In this document: positions 23,957 through 31,900 of the stretch, one piece after another
Layout: every line of letters begins with the position of its first letter
Position numbering within the stretch: position 1 is the first letter of the stretch
DNA from: CAYTXJ01 sp965613025
Lineage (GTDB): Bacteria > Desulfobacterota > DSM-4660 > Desulfatiglandales > JALVMZ01
DNA: 43,372 nucleotides
Assembly: GCA_965613025.1 (NCBI GenBank)
Contig: CBFDUE010000012.1
Span: 1-43,372 of the forward strand
Direction of reading: 5' to 3'
The notes under the pieces: generated by a model
Database searches by the model: none
Seen by the model: the letters and a program-made list of their open reading frames with translations, nothing else
What the model was told of the DNA's origin: nothing
Made by a program: the position numbers and the translations under genes

Positions 23957-24539
23957 ATCTCGGCTCTCTATTTCCAATCTCCCAGACTTCTATATGTGTA
24001 TTTGTATAGACGCATATGGAGGCAGCTATCTTCATGGCCTCAAGGGCAATCTCTGCTGCATCCATCTCTGTATGTCTGAGCAATGCCTTTGCCGCTGAAA
24101 GTGCGTATGGGCCACCAGATCCTATGGCAGCCACATCCTCATCGGGTTCAATCACATCTCCTGTTCCTGATATGATAAATGTATGCTCCCTGTCCATTGC
24201 AATCAACATGGCCTCTAACCTTCTCAGGATCTTATCGGTTCGCCAGTCTTTTGCAAGCTCAACCGCAGAGCGAGTAAGATTTCCTTTAAATTTTTCAAGC
24301 TTCTCTTCCAGCCTCTCAAACAGACTGATGCTGTCAGCGGCACCCCCGGCAAAGCCCACAAGCACATTGTCATGATACAAGAACCTGACCTTGGATGCCC
24401 CATGTTTCATAATAGTATCTCCCATAGTGACCTGGCCATCTCCTGCCATAACCGCACGTCCTGCTCTTCTTACAGAGAGCACTGTGGTAGATCTAAAAGC
24501 AGGCCTATACCTTTCAGCTTCTTGGATGAGCCTTATCAT
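23943..24539 (-). CDS. hslV: HslV, proteolytic subunit of the HslVU protease
   Basis: 198 residues from the ATG at 24539. The catalytic N-terminal threonine is Thr18 in 'FRSTTVLSVRRAG', so a 17-residue propeptide (MIRLIQEAERYRPAFRS) would have to be removed; E. coli HslV loses only the initiator Met. No ATG, GTG or TTG lies nearer to the threonine. 'GDGQVTMGDTIMKHGA', 'VGFAGGAADS' and 'AIGSGGPYALSAAKAL' are proteasome beta-type. It overlaps xerC by 26 bases and has GGAGG close upstream. Confidence 0.95.
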   Translation of the reverse strand: MIRLIQEAERYRPAFRSTTVLSVRRAGRAVMAGDGQVTMGDTIMKHGASKVRFLYHDNVLVGFAGGAADSISLFERLEEKLEKFKGNLTRSAVELAKDWRTDKILRRLEAMLIAMDREHTFIISGTGDVIEPDEDVAAIGSGGPYALSAAKALLRHTEMDAAEIALEAMKIAASICVYTNTHIEVWEIGNREPRYEYC

Positions 24540-25413
24540 ATACCTCCATAAGTCTGTCAATGGATATGTGTGTATATTTTTGGGTAGTGCTCAGGCTAAC
24601 GTGTCCAAGCATCTCCTGAACCGATCTTAGATCAGCCCCAGCATCCAGCAGATGGGTTGCAAATGTATGCCTCAGGGAATGACATGAGATATCTTTCAAT
24701 ATCCCCTTTTCCCTTACATGCCTCTTTACAATCCTTAAAATGGACCTTGGCGTTAGCCTTCCACCCTTCTGATTAATAAAGAGAGGGAGATCCCCCTGAT
24801 CCCCCTTTCTTAGCGGAGAAATGGCCTCTAAGTACCTGTCAATGGCAGATAGGGCAGTATCTCCAATGGGAACAATCCTTTCTTTTTTGCCTTTTCCCAT
24901 TACCCGAATTGTGGAATTTGATCTATCAATATCTTTCACATTTAAAGAGGCCAGTTCAGATACCCTCAGCCCACATGAATAGAACACCTCCAATATGGCA
25001 AGATCTCTTAATATAAAGGGATCATCCCTTTTAGGATCATTTAAGAGCCTGAAGATCTCGTCCACTGTCAGATACGAAGGAATATATCTGGGAAGCTTGG
25101 GAGATGATACCTCGGAAGCAGGATTCATATCTATCTTCTGTCTCTTTTCCAGATATCTAAACAGGGATCTTATGGCAGAAAGTTTACGTGATATGGAGCT
25201 TCTGCTATAGGAGTTAAAGAGGTGGGATACATATTCCCTTACCATCTGTGCATCTATCTTTCTGATATCTATCTTCCGTTTTCCGTTTCTGTTCTTTAAA
25301 AAGAGATAGAAGTCATTTAGATCCCTTCCATATCCCCTTATGGTATGCTCTGAATATCCCTTCTCAGAAGAGAGATATTCAAGATATTTCACTATGGAAT
25401 CTTTAAGATTCAT
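24514..25413 (-). CDS. xerC: Tyrosine recombinase XerC/XerD type
   Basis: 299 residues. SAM-like N-terminal domain (1-105), then a catalytic domain with Arg150 ('CGLRVSELASL'), Lys176, His245 and Arg248 ('HSLRHTFATHLL'), His271 ('MLGHVS') and nucleophile Tyr280 ('TTQKYTHI'). Complete catalytic set. xerC-hslV-hslU is a known order in other bacteria, so this is probably the chromosome dimer resolution enzyme rather than a phage integrase. The start overlaps the stop of the upstream gene (TAATG). Residues 202-210 ('RKGDQGDLP') are encoded by a tandem CCCCCT-rich repeat that looks inserted. Confidence 0.93.
   Translation of the reverse strand: MNLKDSIVKYLEYLSSEKGYSEHTIRGYGRDLNDFYLFLKNRNGKRKIDIRKIDAQMVREYVSHLFNSYSRSSISRKLSAIRSLFRYLEKRQKIDMNPASEVSSPKLPRYIPSYLTVDEIFRLLNDPKRDDPFILRDLAILEVFYSCGLRVSELASLNVKDIDRSNSTIRVMGKGKKERIVPIGDTALSAIDRYLEAISPLRKGDQGDLPLFINQKGGRLTPRSILRIVKRHVREKGILKDISCHSLRHTFATHLLDAGADLRSVQEMLGHVSLSTTQKYTHISIDRLMEVYDKAHPRS
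24790..24810. repeat. Tandem 9-bp repeat inside xerC
   Basis: ATCCCCCTG is followed directly by ATCCCCCTT, so the coding strand reads AAGGGGGAT then CAGGGGGAT. The tract is unlike the surrounding AT-rich codons and encodes KGDQGD in a loop between strands of XerC. It resembles dispersed G5AT-type repeats seen in various bacterial genomes. Confidence 0.5.
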
Positions 25414-25685
25414 TATCCTCCAGCAAGCAGAAGGGTTATAAATATATCATCACCGTCTTTAACCCTTCTATTTAGCTCATCGGGATAGGCACTTGCATTA
25501 TTTATAAAGATCTCAATGGTATTTTTTAATTTTCCGCCTTTATCAAATATCTGATCCCTTATTAAGGGATACCTCTTTATAAGATCCCTAAGACATTCAC
25601 CTACATTCTTCCCTTCACATTCCACGATCTGATTCCCATCTGTATATCTCTTATAGGCATTATGTATATGCACCTTTATTGACAT
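25413..25685 (-). CDS. Ubiquitin-fold sulfur carrier (MoaD/ThiS family)
   Basis: 90 residues ending in the diagnostic di-glycine 'LLLAGG'. The beta-grasp pattern 'VGECLRDLIKRYPLIRDQI', 'IEIFINNASAY' and 'VKDGDDIFITLLLAGG' is that of MoaD/ThiS-like carriers, which are adenylated at the terminal Gly by an E1-like enzyme and then thiocarboxylated. The neighbour ten bases upstream is such an enzyme. The target pathway (molybdopterin, thiamine, cysteine or tRNA thiolation) is not decidable here, because no dedicated pathway gene is adjacent. Confidence 0.9.
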   Translation of the reverse strand: MSIKVHIHNAYKRYTDGNQIVECEGKNVGECLRDLIKRYPLIRDQIFDKGGKLKNTIEIFINNASAYPDELNRRVKDGDDIFITLLLAGG

Positions 25686-25695
25686 ATCTCCTCCT

Positions 25696-26412
25696 CTAAA
25701 TGTCTCTACAATGGATACAGCGGGGATTTCTATTTAATCTAAACTCTTTCATCTCCATATTCAACCCATCATATACAAGATATCTGCCTACCAGCAATTC
25801 CCCAATACCCACAATGTATTTTATAACCTCTGTTGCCTCAATACATCCAATAATTGCAGGTGTTGTCCCTAAGACAGGGATCTCCCCTTTTGCTTCCATA
25901 TCTTCTGACATAAAACAGGCAAGACACGCCCCCCTTCCAGGCAGAATGGTCAAAGCCCTGCCCTCAAATGCCCAGACTGCTCCATGGAAAAAGGGCTTTC
26001 TTTGAATGCATATCTCCCTGTTCACTAACATTCTGGTCCTTATATTATCCAAGGCATCCACAACCATATCATATCTATCAATTAGATCAGTTATATTATC
26101 CTCATTGAGGGTGATGGGATAGATATCAATTTTAACCTCAGGATTTAGCCTTTCCAATTTTTCCTTTGCAGAATCCACCTTATACCTGCCTATATCCTGA
26201 CTTGTATACAGAATCTGTCTTTGAAGATTCCCCTCATCAACCCTGTCACTGTCCACAATACCCAATCTTCCCACGCCTGCCGCAGTTAGATAATAGCATA
26301 TGGCAGATCCCAACCCCCCTGCTCCCACCACCAGAACCTTTGCACTTCTCAGTCTTTCCTGCCCCTTAATACCAAAACTATCTATTATGATCTGTCTTCT
26401 GTATCTTTCCAT
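25696..26412 (-). CDS. E1-like adenylating enzyme (MoeB/ThiF/HesA family)
   Basis: 238 residues. Start 'MERYRRQIII' is typical of the family; ATP-binding 'VVGAGGLGSAICYYLTAAGVG', 'LGIVDSDRVDEGNLQRQILY' and 'DALDNIRTRMLVN' follow. Zinc-binding CxxC pairs are 'ACLACF' and 'RCIHCRD'. It would activate the C-terminal glycine of the ubiquitin-fold protein encoded next. It is the first gene of the 21-gene minus-strand cluster. No strong ribosome site precedes the ATG at 26412, though AAGGAG lies further upstream. Confidence 0.92.
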   Translation of the reverse strand: MERYRRQIIIDSFGIKGQERLRSAKVLVVGAGGLGSAICYYLTAAGVGRLGIVDSDRVDEGNLQRQILYTSQDIGRYKVDSAKEKLERLNPEVKIDIYPITLNEDNITDLIDRYDMVVDALDNIRTRMLVNREICIQRKPFFHGAVWAFEGRALTILPGRGACLACFMSEDMEAKGEIPVLGTTPAIIGCIEATEVIKYIVGIGELLVGRYLVYDGLNMEMKEFRLNRNPRCIHCRDI

Positions 26413-26459
26413 ATGAATCTATTTTAGAGTAAACAATTTTTCTCCTTTATTCTACTTAA

Positions 26460-26671
26460 TTTTAAATCAGCGCCCTTGAAATGGAGGCTAAGATTGGTTT
26501 AACCTTATAAAGGCTGCACCAGAAGATAGGATCTCTTGTCTTAAAGTGAATGAAAAAGTGGGAATGAAGTGACATCTTACTATCTGACTATGAGAGCTTT
26601 GAATTTTTCAAAGCTCTCGAGGAGGTAAAGAGGTTCTATCTTGGCTCTTACAATGAGACAAAAAGAGGATG
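26460..26671 (+). pseudogene. Possible frameshifted coding remnant (low confidence)
   Basis: The 278-base gap 26413-26690 holds two adjoining open stretches with protein-like composition. One, in the first frame, includes 'DWFNLIKAAPEDRISCLKV' and ends at a TGA near 26571. The other, in the next frame, includes 'LLSDYESFEFFKALEEVKR' and ends at a TGA near 26671. Removing one base near the junction would join them. I do not recognise a family, and the hairpin repeat at 26592-26618 lies within the second stretch. It may equally be non-coding. Confidence 0.25.
26592..26618. repeat. Dispersed hairpin repeat, copy 2
   Basis: 12-bp inverted repeat with arms 26592-26603 and 26607-26618 and loop TTT. 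It is identical over 26 bases to the element at 4652-4677. No T-run follows on either strand, so it is not a classic terminator. Confidence 0.75.
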
Positions 26672-26690
26672 AGAAAATTAGGGGGTTAAT

Positions 26691-27590
26691 ATGATGGAAG
26701 ATTTATTTGAACAGGAAGGTATGCACTATGAGGGAATAATTATAAGACCTCCCAGTGAGGCAAATAGCATCCTTCTTCAGGTAACTGTGGGATGCTCTCA
26801 TAATAAATGCACCTTCTGTGGCACCTATAAGGCAAAGAGATTCAGGATAAAGGAAGATGAAATTATCCATCATGATATCCTCTTTGCATCCCGCTATATG
26901 CAGAGGCAGAACAGGGTCTTTTTAATGGATGGAGATCCATTAATAATACCTCAAAAGAGGCTTATCTGGATCATGGACGAGATAAATGAGCATCTTCCCT
27001 GGGTTAGAAGGGTGGGTATCTATGCCAATGCCAAAAGTATTAAGAGAAAGAGCTTAGAAGAGCTTATGGAGTTGAAGGAGAAGAGGCTTGGAATAGTCTA
27101 TCTTGGAGTTGAAAGTGGTGATGATAAGGTATTAAAGGATGTGCGAAAGGGAACCAGTTCCAAGACCCTTATTGAGATGGGAAGAAAGGTAAAGGAGGCC
27201 GGTATTAAACTCTCTGTAACAGTGCTCCTTGGAATAGCAGGGAGGGAGGGAAGTTTAAGGCATGCAAGACTAACCGGTGAGCTTTTAAGTGAGATGGATC
27301 CAGATTATGTTGGAGCTCTAACCCTTATGCTTATCCCTGGAACACCTCTCTATTCTGACTGGGAGGAAGGTAGATTTGAGCTTCCTACTCAGGAGGAACT
27401 TCTACTGGAACTAAGGGAGATGATAGCACACACAGATCTAAGCAGAGGGCTCTTCTTTTCAAACCATGCATCCAACTATCTACCCATCAAGGCAAGACTG
27501 CCTGAAGGTAAACAGGAGGCATTAGCTCTAATTGACGCAGCCCTTAGGGGTGATGTCCCACTTAGACCAGAGTGGATGAGGGCACTTTAG
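26691..27590 (+). CDS. Radical SAM protein with CX4CX2C cluster motif
   Basis: 299 residues. The cluster-binding cysteines are Cys35, Cys40 and Cys43 ('GCSHNKCTFCGTYK'), a CX4CX2C spacing one residue longer than the usual CX3CX2C. 'YLGVESGDDKVLKDVRKGT' and 'TVLLGIAG' match the radical SAM barrel of the Elp3/MiaB-like superfamily. No extra C-terminal domain. The substrate is unknown; it stands alone on the plus strand. ATG codons at 26691 and 26694 both follow AGGGGG. It converges with the thioesterase gene and overlaps it by 4 bases. Confidence 0.88.
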   Translation: MMEDLFEQEGMHYEGIIIRPPSEANSILLQVTVGCSHNKCTFCGTYKAKRFRIKEDEIIHHDILFASRYMQRQNRVFLMDGDPLIIPQKRLIWIMDEINEHLPWVRRVGIYANAKSIKRKSLEELMELKEKRLGIVYLGVESGDDKVLKDVRKGTSSKTLIEMGRKVKEAGIKLSVTVLLGIAGREGSLRHARLTGELLSEMDPDYVGALTLMLIPGTPLYSDWEEGRFELPTQEELLLELREMIAHTDLSRGLFFSNHASNYLPIKARLPEGKQEALALIDAALRGDVPLRPEWMRAL

Positions 27591-28030
27591 CAGGCCTGAG
27601 CTAAGGCCTTTCTGAGGTCTGGTGGTATATCTATCGCTTTAAATCTTGAGATATCAGATACATTAAGACAGATCCTCTTTTCAAATCCTTCAACTATTAT
27701 CTCTCCACTATGTTTATGTCTTATATCGTGAGCAAGTCTTACGGTCTTTTCCCCTATCTCTTTTATGTATGTATCTATCTCAAGGACATCATAATACCTT
27801 GCAGGCCTAAGATACCTACAACCTGTCTCCACTAAACCAAATATAAGGCCTCTGTCCTTCCAGAGTCTTCCTAAGTTTATCCCAATATATTCAAAAAAGA
27901 GATGGCCGCATCCATCCATCCACTCATAATATCTTGGGTAAAACACTATCTGAAGAGAATCCAGATCTCCCCACATAACCTTCTTTATGGTCTTTAATAC
28001 CTTCAAAATATCCTCATTCAAAGATGGCAT
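27587..28030 (-). CDS. 4-hydroxybenzoyl-CoA thioesterase-like (hotdog) protein
   Basis: 147 residues from the ATG at 28030, inside the end of ftsY. Hotdog-fold features: 'VMWGDLDSLQIVFYPRYYEWMD' with the catalytic-type Asp in 'GDLDSL', and 'GLIFGLVETGCRYLRPARYYDVLEI'. It probably hydrolyses an acyl-CoA thioester; the substrate is not evident. A TTG a few codons on (28021) is an alternative start. Last gene of the smc-ftsY operon. Confidence 0.82.
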   Translation of the reverse strand: MPSLNEDILKVLKTIKKVMWGDLDSLQIVFYPRYYEWMDGCGHLFFEYIGINLGRLWKDRGLIFGLVETGCRYLRPARYYDVLEIDTYIKEIGEKTVRLAHDIRHKHSGEIIVEGFEKRICLNVSDISRFKAIDIPPDLRKALAQAC

Positions 28031-28967
28031 CCACAAACTGTTTTGGATCAAATGGCCTTAGATCTTCCATCCCCTCCCCAATTCCAATGAATCTTACCGG
28101 AATCTTTGTCTTATATGCAATGGGGACCACAATCCCTCCCTTTGCAGTTCCATCCAGCTTTGTAAGGATTATCCCACTAATTCCCAGAGCGCTATTAAAC
28201 ATCTCCGCCTGGGAGAGGGCATTCTGACCTGTGGTGGCATCCAATACCATCCATATATCATGGGGAGCTCCAGGAAGCCTCTTTCCAGCAACCCTACAGA
28301 TCTTCTTTAGCTCCTCCATAAGGTCTTTTCTGGTATGGAGCCTTCCTGCAGTATCTATTAAGACCACATCTATACTCCTTGATATAGCAGAACTCAGCCC
28401 ATCATAGACCACTGCCGAAGGATCTGAGCCCTCTCTCTGGCTTACCACCTCCACCCCCACCCTATCTGCCCATATGCAGAGCTGTTCTATTGCAGCAGCC
28501 CTAAAGGTATCTGCTGCAACTAAGAGCACAGATCTTCCCTCCTGCTTAAACATATGTGCAAGCTTTGCTATTGTGGTTGTCTTACCAGTGCCATTTACAC
28601 CTATCATCAATATCACATATGGAACAGGAATAGCTTCTGTTTTGGCCCTTTCAGGGATTTCAAGAAAGCTATAAACTATATCTTTAATTTTTGTCTTTAT
28701 GTCATTAATATCCTTAATTTTTTTAGATGAAACATCCCTTTTAAGGCTATCTATAATCTTTTCAGTTGCATCCAGGCCAAAATCAGCGGTAATTAACATC
28801 TCTTCAAGCTCATCCAGTAGCTCATCATCTATCTTTTCTCTGCCTTTCAAGAGTAATTCAAGCCTGCTTGATATATTCTTTCTGGTCTTGGAAAGCCTCT
28901 CTTTAAGCCGCTGAAACAGACCTCTGCTCTCTTCTTCCGTCTCTCTCTTTTTAAACAGCTTCCACAT
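28014..28967 (-). CDS. ftsY: Signal recognition particle receptor FtsY
   Basis: 317 residues. A basic/acidic N-terminal helix region, then the NG GTPase domain: 'MIGVNGTGKTTTIAKLA' (G1), 'VAADTFRAAAIEQL', 'DTAGRLHTRKDLMEEL' (G3), 'LTKLDGTAKGG' (G4) and 'FIGIGEGMEDLRPFDP'. It lacks the long acidic A domain of E. coli FtsY, as in many other bacteria. It receives SRP-ribosome complexes at the membrane. Its start overlaps the smc end by 17 bases. Confidence 0.96.
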   Translation of the reverse strand: MWKLFKKRETEEESRGLFQRLKERLSKTRKNISSRLELLLKGREKIDDELLDELEEMLITADFGLDATEKIIDSLKRDVSSKKIKDINDIKTKIKDIVYSFLEIPERAKTEAIPVPYVILMIGVNGTGKTTTIAKLAHMFKQEGRSVLLVAADTFRAAAIEQLCIWADRVGVEVVSQREGSDPSAVVYDGLSSAISRSIDVVLIDTAGRLHTRKDLMEELKKICRVAGKRLPGAPHDIWMVLDATTGQNALSQAEMFNSALGISGIILTKLDGTAKGGIVVPIAYKTKIPVRFIGIGEGMEDLRPFDPKQFVDAIFE

Positions 28968-31900
28968 CTGATACCCCTGTATCCCCTCTAAATCTTTGAA
29001 GGTTTACAGATACTATCTTAGATACCCCCTTCTTTTCCATGGCAACCCCATAGAGTCTATCTACCAGCTCCATGGATCTCCTGTTATGGGTTACCAAAAG
29101 CACCTGAGAGTGTCTCTTAATCTCTTTAAGAAGCCTGTTAAACCTTTCAATATTGGATTCATCAAGCGGTGCATCCACTTCATCCAGTATACAAAAAGGG
29201 GTGGGTTTTATCAGATATAGAGAAAAGAGGAGTGCAAGGGCTACCAATGCCTTCTCACCTCCTGAAAGAAGTCCCATATGACTTAGTCTCTTCCCAGGTG
29301 GTCTTACCTCTACAATCACACCGCTGTGAAGGGGATCATCCTCTTGGGTAAGTCTCAGGGCAGCGTGCCCCCCATCAAACAGGATGGGGAATATCTCCCT
29401 CATCTTTAGATCCACCCTTTTAAAGGTATCCATAAATCTTTCAAGTGAGACCCTATTTATCTTTCTGATGGCCTGCTTAAGCTTTTCAATGGAATCTATC
29501 AGATCTTCTCTCTGAGATTGGATAAAATCATATCTCTTCTTGACCTCTTCATAATCCTTTAGGGCAGAGAGATTTACCTCCCCAAGCCTATCCCTTTCTT
29601 GCCGCTTCAATTGGATTGTCTCTCTAAGCGCTGTCTCTGAAAATTCGCTGTCCAGATATTTCTCATAAACAGCTCTGAGATCCACTCCATAGAGCTCTTG
29701 CACATTAGAGCACAGATTTTCCATCTTAAGGGATAGTTCCGACTCCTCAAGCTCTGATTTATGCAATCTCTCTCTTATCTCCTCTATCTGAGATCTCAAT
29801 TCCCTAAGCCTATTCTCTCGCTCCCTTATCTGAGATAGGATCTCATTCCTTTTGGATTCAAGCTCCCTTAATTCTGACTCCTTCTTTCTGACCCTAAAAG
29901 AAGATAGCTCTATCTCAGATTCCAACTCATCCTTTCTTTGAGCCGCCTCTCTAATACTTTCCTCTGTTTCAATAATCTCTGAATCAATCTCATCTACCCT
30001 TTCCATTGAATCCTCTAAGAATCTAAGGATCCTATCCCTTTCTCTCTTTAACCCCCTTTCCTTTTCTATCCTGAGTTTAAGCTCCATCTGAGCCCTATCC
30101 ATCTCTCTCTTTACCCTCTTATACCCCTCTTCGGCCATATCAAGCATTGATCTCTTCTCATCCAGCACCTTATATTCCTCATCCTTATGAGCCATACATC
30201 TCTCTATCTCCGCATCCTTTTCAGAGAGCTTGGTTTTGAGACTATCTATCTCTAATTTCTTTCTGGATATCTCTGAAGATATACGCTCCTGAAGATTATG
30301 TATCTTTTCCATCTCATTGGATATGGAAAAGAGTCTTCTATCAATTTTTCTCATCTCCTCTCTTATCTGATCTTTGCGATCTTCGTATCTTTCAATATCC
30401 TCCCTGTTGTCTTTTATCTTGGAATCCAATTTTATCCGATTCTGCTCAAGCCTTTTCCTTTTGTCAGTCAGCTCCTTAACCCTATCTTCCAAGGTTCTCA
30501 TCTCTCTTCTTCTAAGGAGGATACCCTGAGAACTCTTTGGCATCCTTCCCCCACTTATCACCCCATCCTTTGTGATCAGGTCTCCATCAATTGTAACAAA
30601 GTTTTTATCCTTTCCATTCTTCTCCCAAAGGCTTAATGCCTCATCAAGGTCCTTAACGATAACCGTATTACTTAAAAGCCTCTCTATTACCCTATTAAAA
30701 TGAGAAGGGGTCTTTACATGCTCTTTCAAGGGTCTGAGCCCATTCTGTATAGGGTCCTCTGGGGCTCTGGACATATCACCTTCATCCAAAAGTATAAAGC
30801 TACCCCTTCCTCTACTGCCCTTTCTTAAAAATTCAAGGGCCTCTTTTGCGGTGTCTCTGCTGTCCACAATAATATATTGAAGCCTCTCACCCAAAAAGCT
30901 TTCAACTGCCTGTTCATATCCCTCTTCTACCTGAATCACTTCTGCCACAACACCCTTTATATGACCGTCCCTTAAGGATTTAAGCTCCTCTGATCTCATC
31001 ACATTTCTTACACCCTTCTGAAATCCCTCAAAATTATCTATGATACTCTTTAAGGTCATTATCCTGGCCCTACATACATTCATATCTGCATCTATCATTT
31101 TGATCTCTTTTTCAATTTCATCCCTCTCCTTAATGAGTCTTTCCTTCTCCTCAGTCTTGGCACGAAGAATCTTTTCAACTTCGTCCAATCTCTGTTTTAG
31201 CTCTTCATATGCGTTCTTTTGACCCCTCAAGGTATCTTTTAAGATATCCCTCTTCTTGGAAAAGCCCTCTTTCTCTTTCTTAAGTTCCTCAAGGGAGTCA
31301 TCTATCTCCTTTAATCTTAGAGACAGATATTCCCTGTCCTTATTAAGAGACAGTATGAGGCCTTCCCTATCCCTTATATCCTTTGAGGCCTTTTCATAGA
31401 GCTCTTTTATCTTTCTTAGATTTATTTCCTGATCTTCAAATTCCTTCCCAATGCCATCAATCCTAACCCTTATAGACTGTATATCTCTCTTTATGGATCT
31501 AAGCTCTTCTTCTATCTTTTCCCTCTCTTCTTTAAGCTCCCCTATCCTATCCTTTAAAGATGTCTTTTCCTGCCTGAGTCTGGATATAAGCTCTCTATAT
31601 CTTTCTATATTCCCTTCAATTTGTTCCAATTCCTTCTCCTTTTGCCTCATCCTCTCCTTCTCATAGCCATATTCCCCTCTTAGGGATTGGAGCATCCTTT
31701 CCTGTTCATCCCTCTTAAATTGTAGGGACTGAAGCTCTGCCTCTAAGGTTGAATATCTTGATGAGACTAATATCTCCTGCTCCTTTAAAGAGCTTCTCTT
31801 CGTGGCTCTCTCCTTTAAGAGGACTTTAAGTTCATGATACAGGTTGCTATTTAACTTTATCTCCAGATCCCTTATCTCCTCTGTTATCTTTTTAAATCTT

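Noticed and set aside
23505..24098. 197-residue open frame on the plus strand opposite hslU/hslV
   Set aside because: It is antisense to two conserved genes, has Ser/Pro/Phe-rich shadow composition and no ribosome site.
24514..25413. XerC-like recombinase as an integrase marking a mobile island
   Set aside because: It is embedded in a housekeeping operon next to hslVU, with no att-like repeats at the tRNA genes.
26413..26460. Short TTG mini-frame after AAGGAG upstream of the E1-like gene (TTG to TAG, five sense codons)
   Set aside because: Too short to distinguish from chance; no amino-acid pattern suggesting an attenuator leader peptide.
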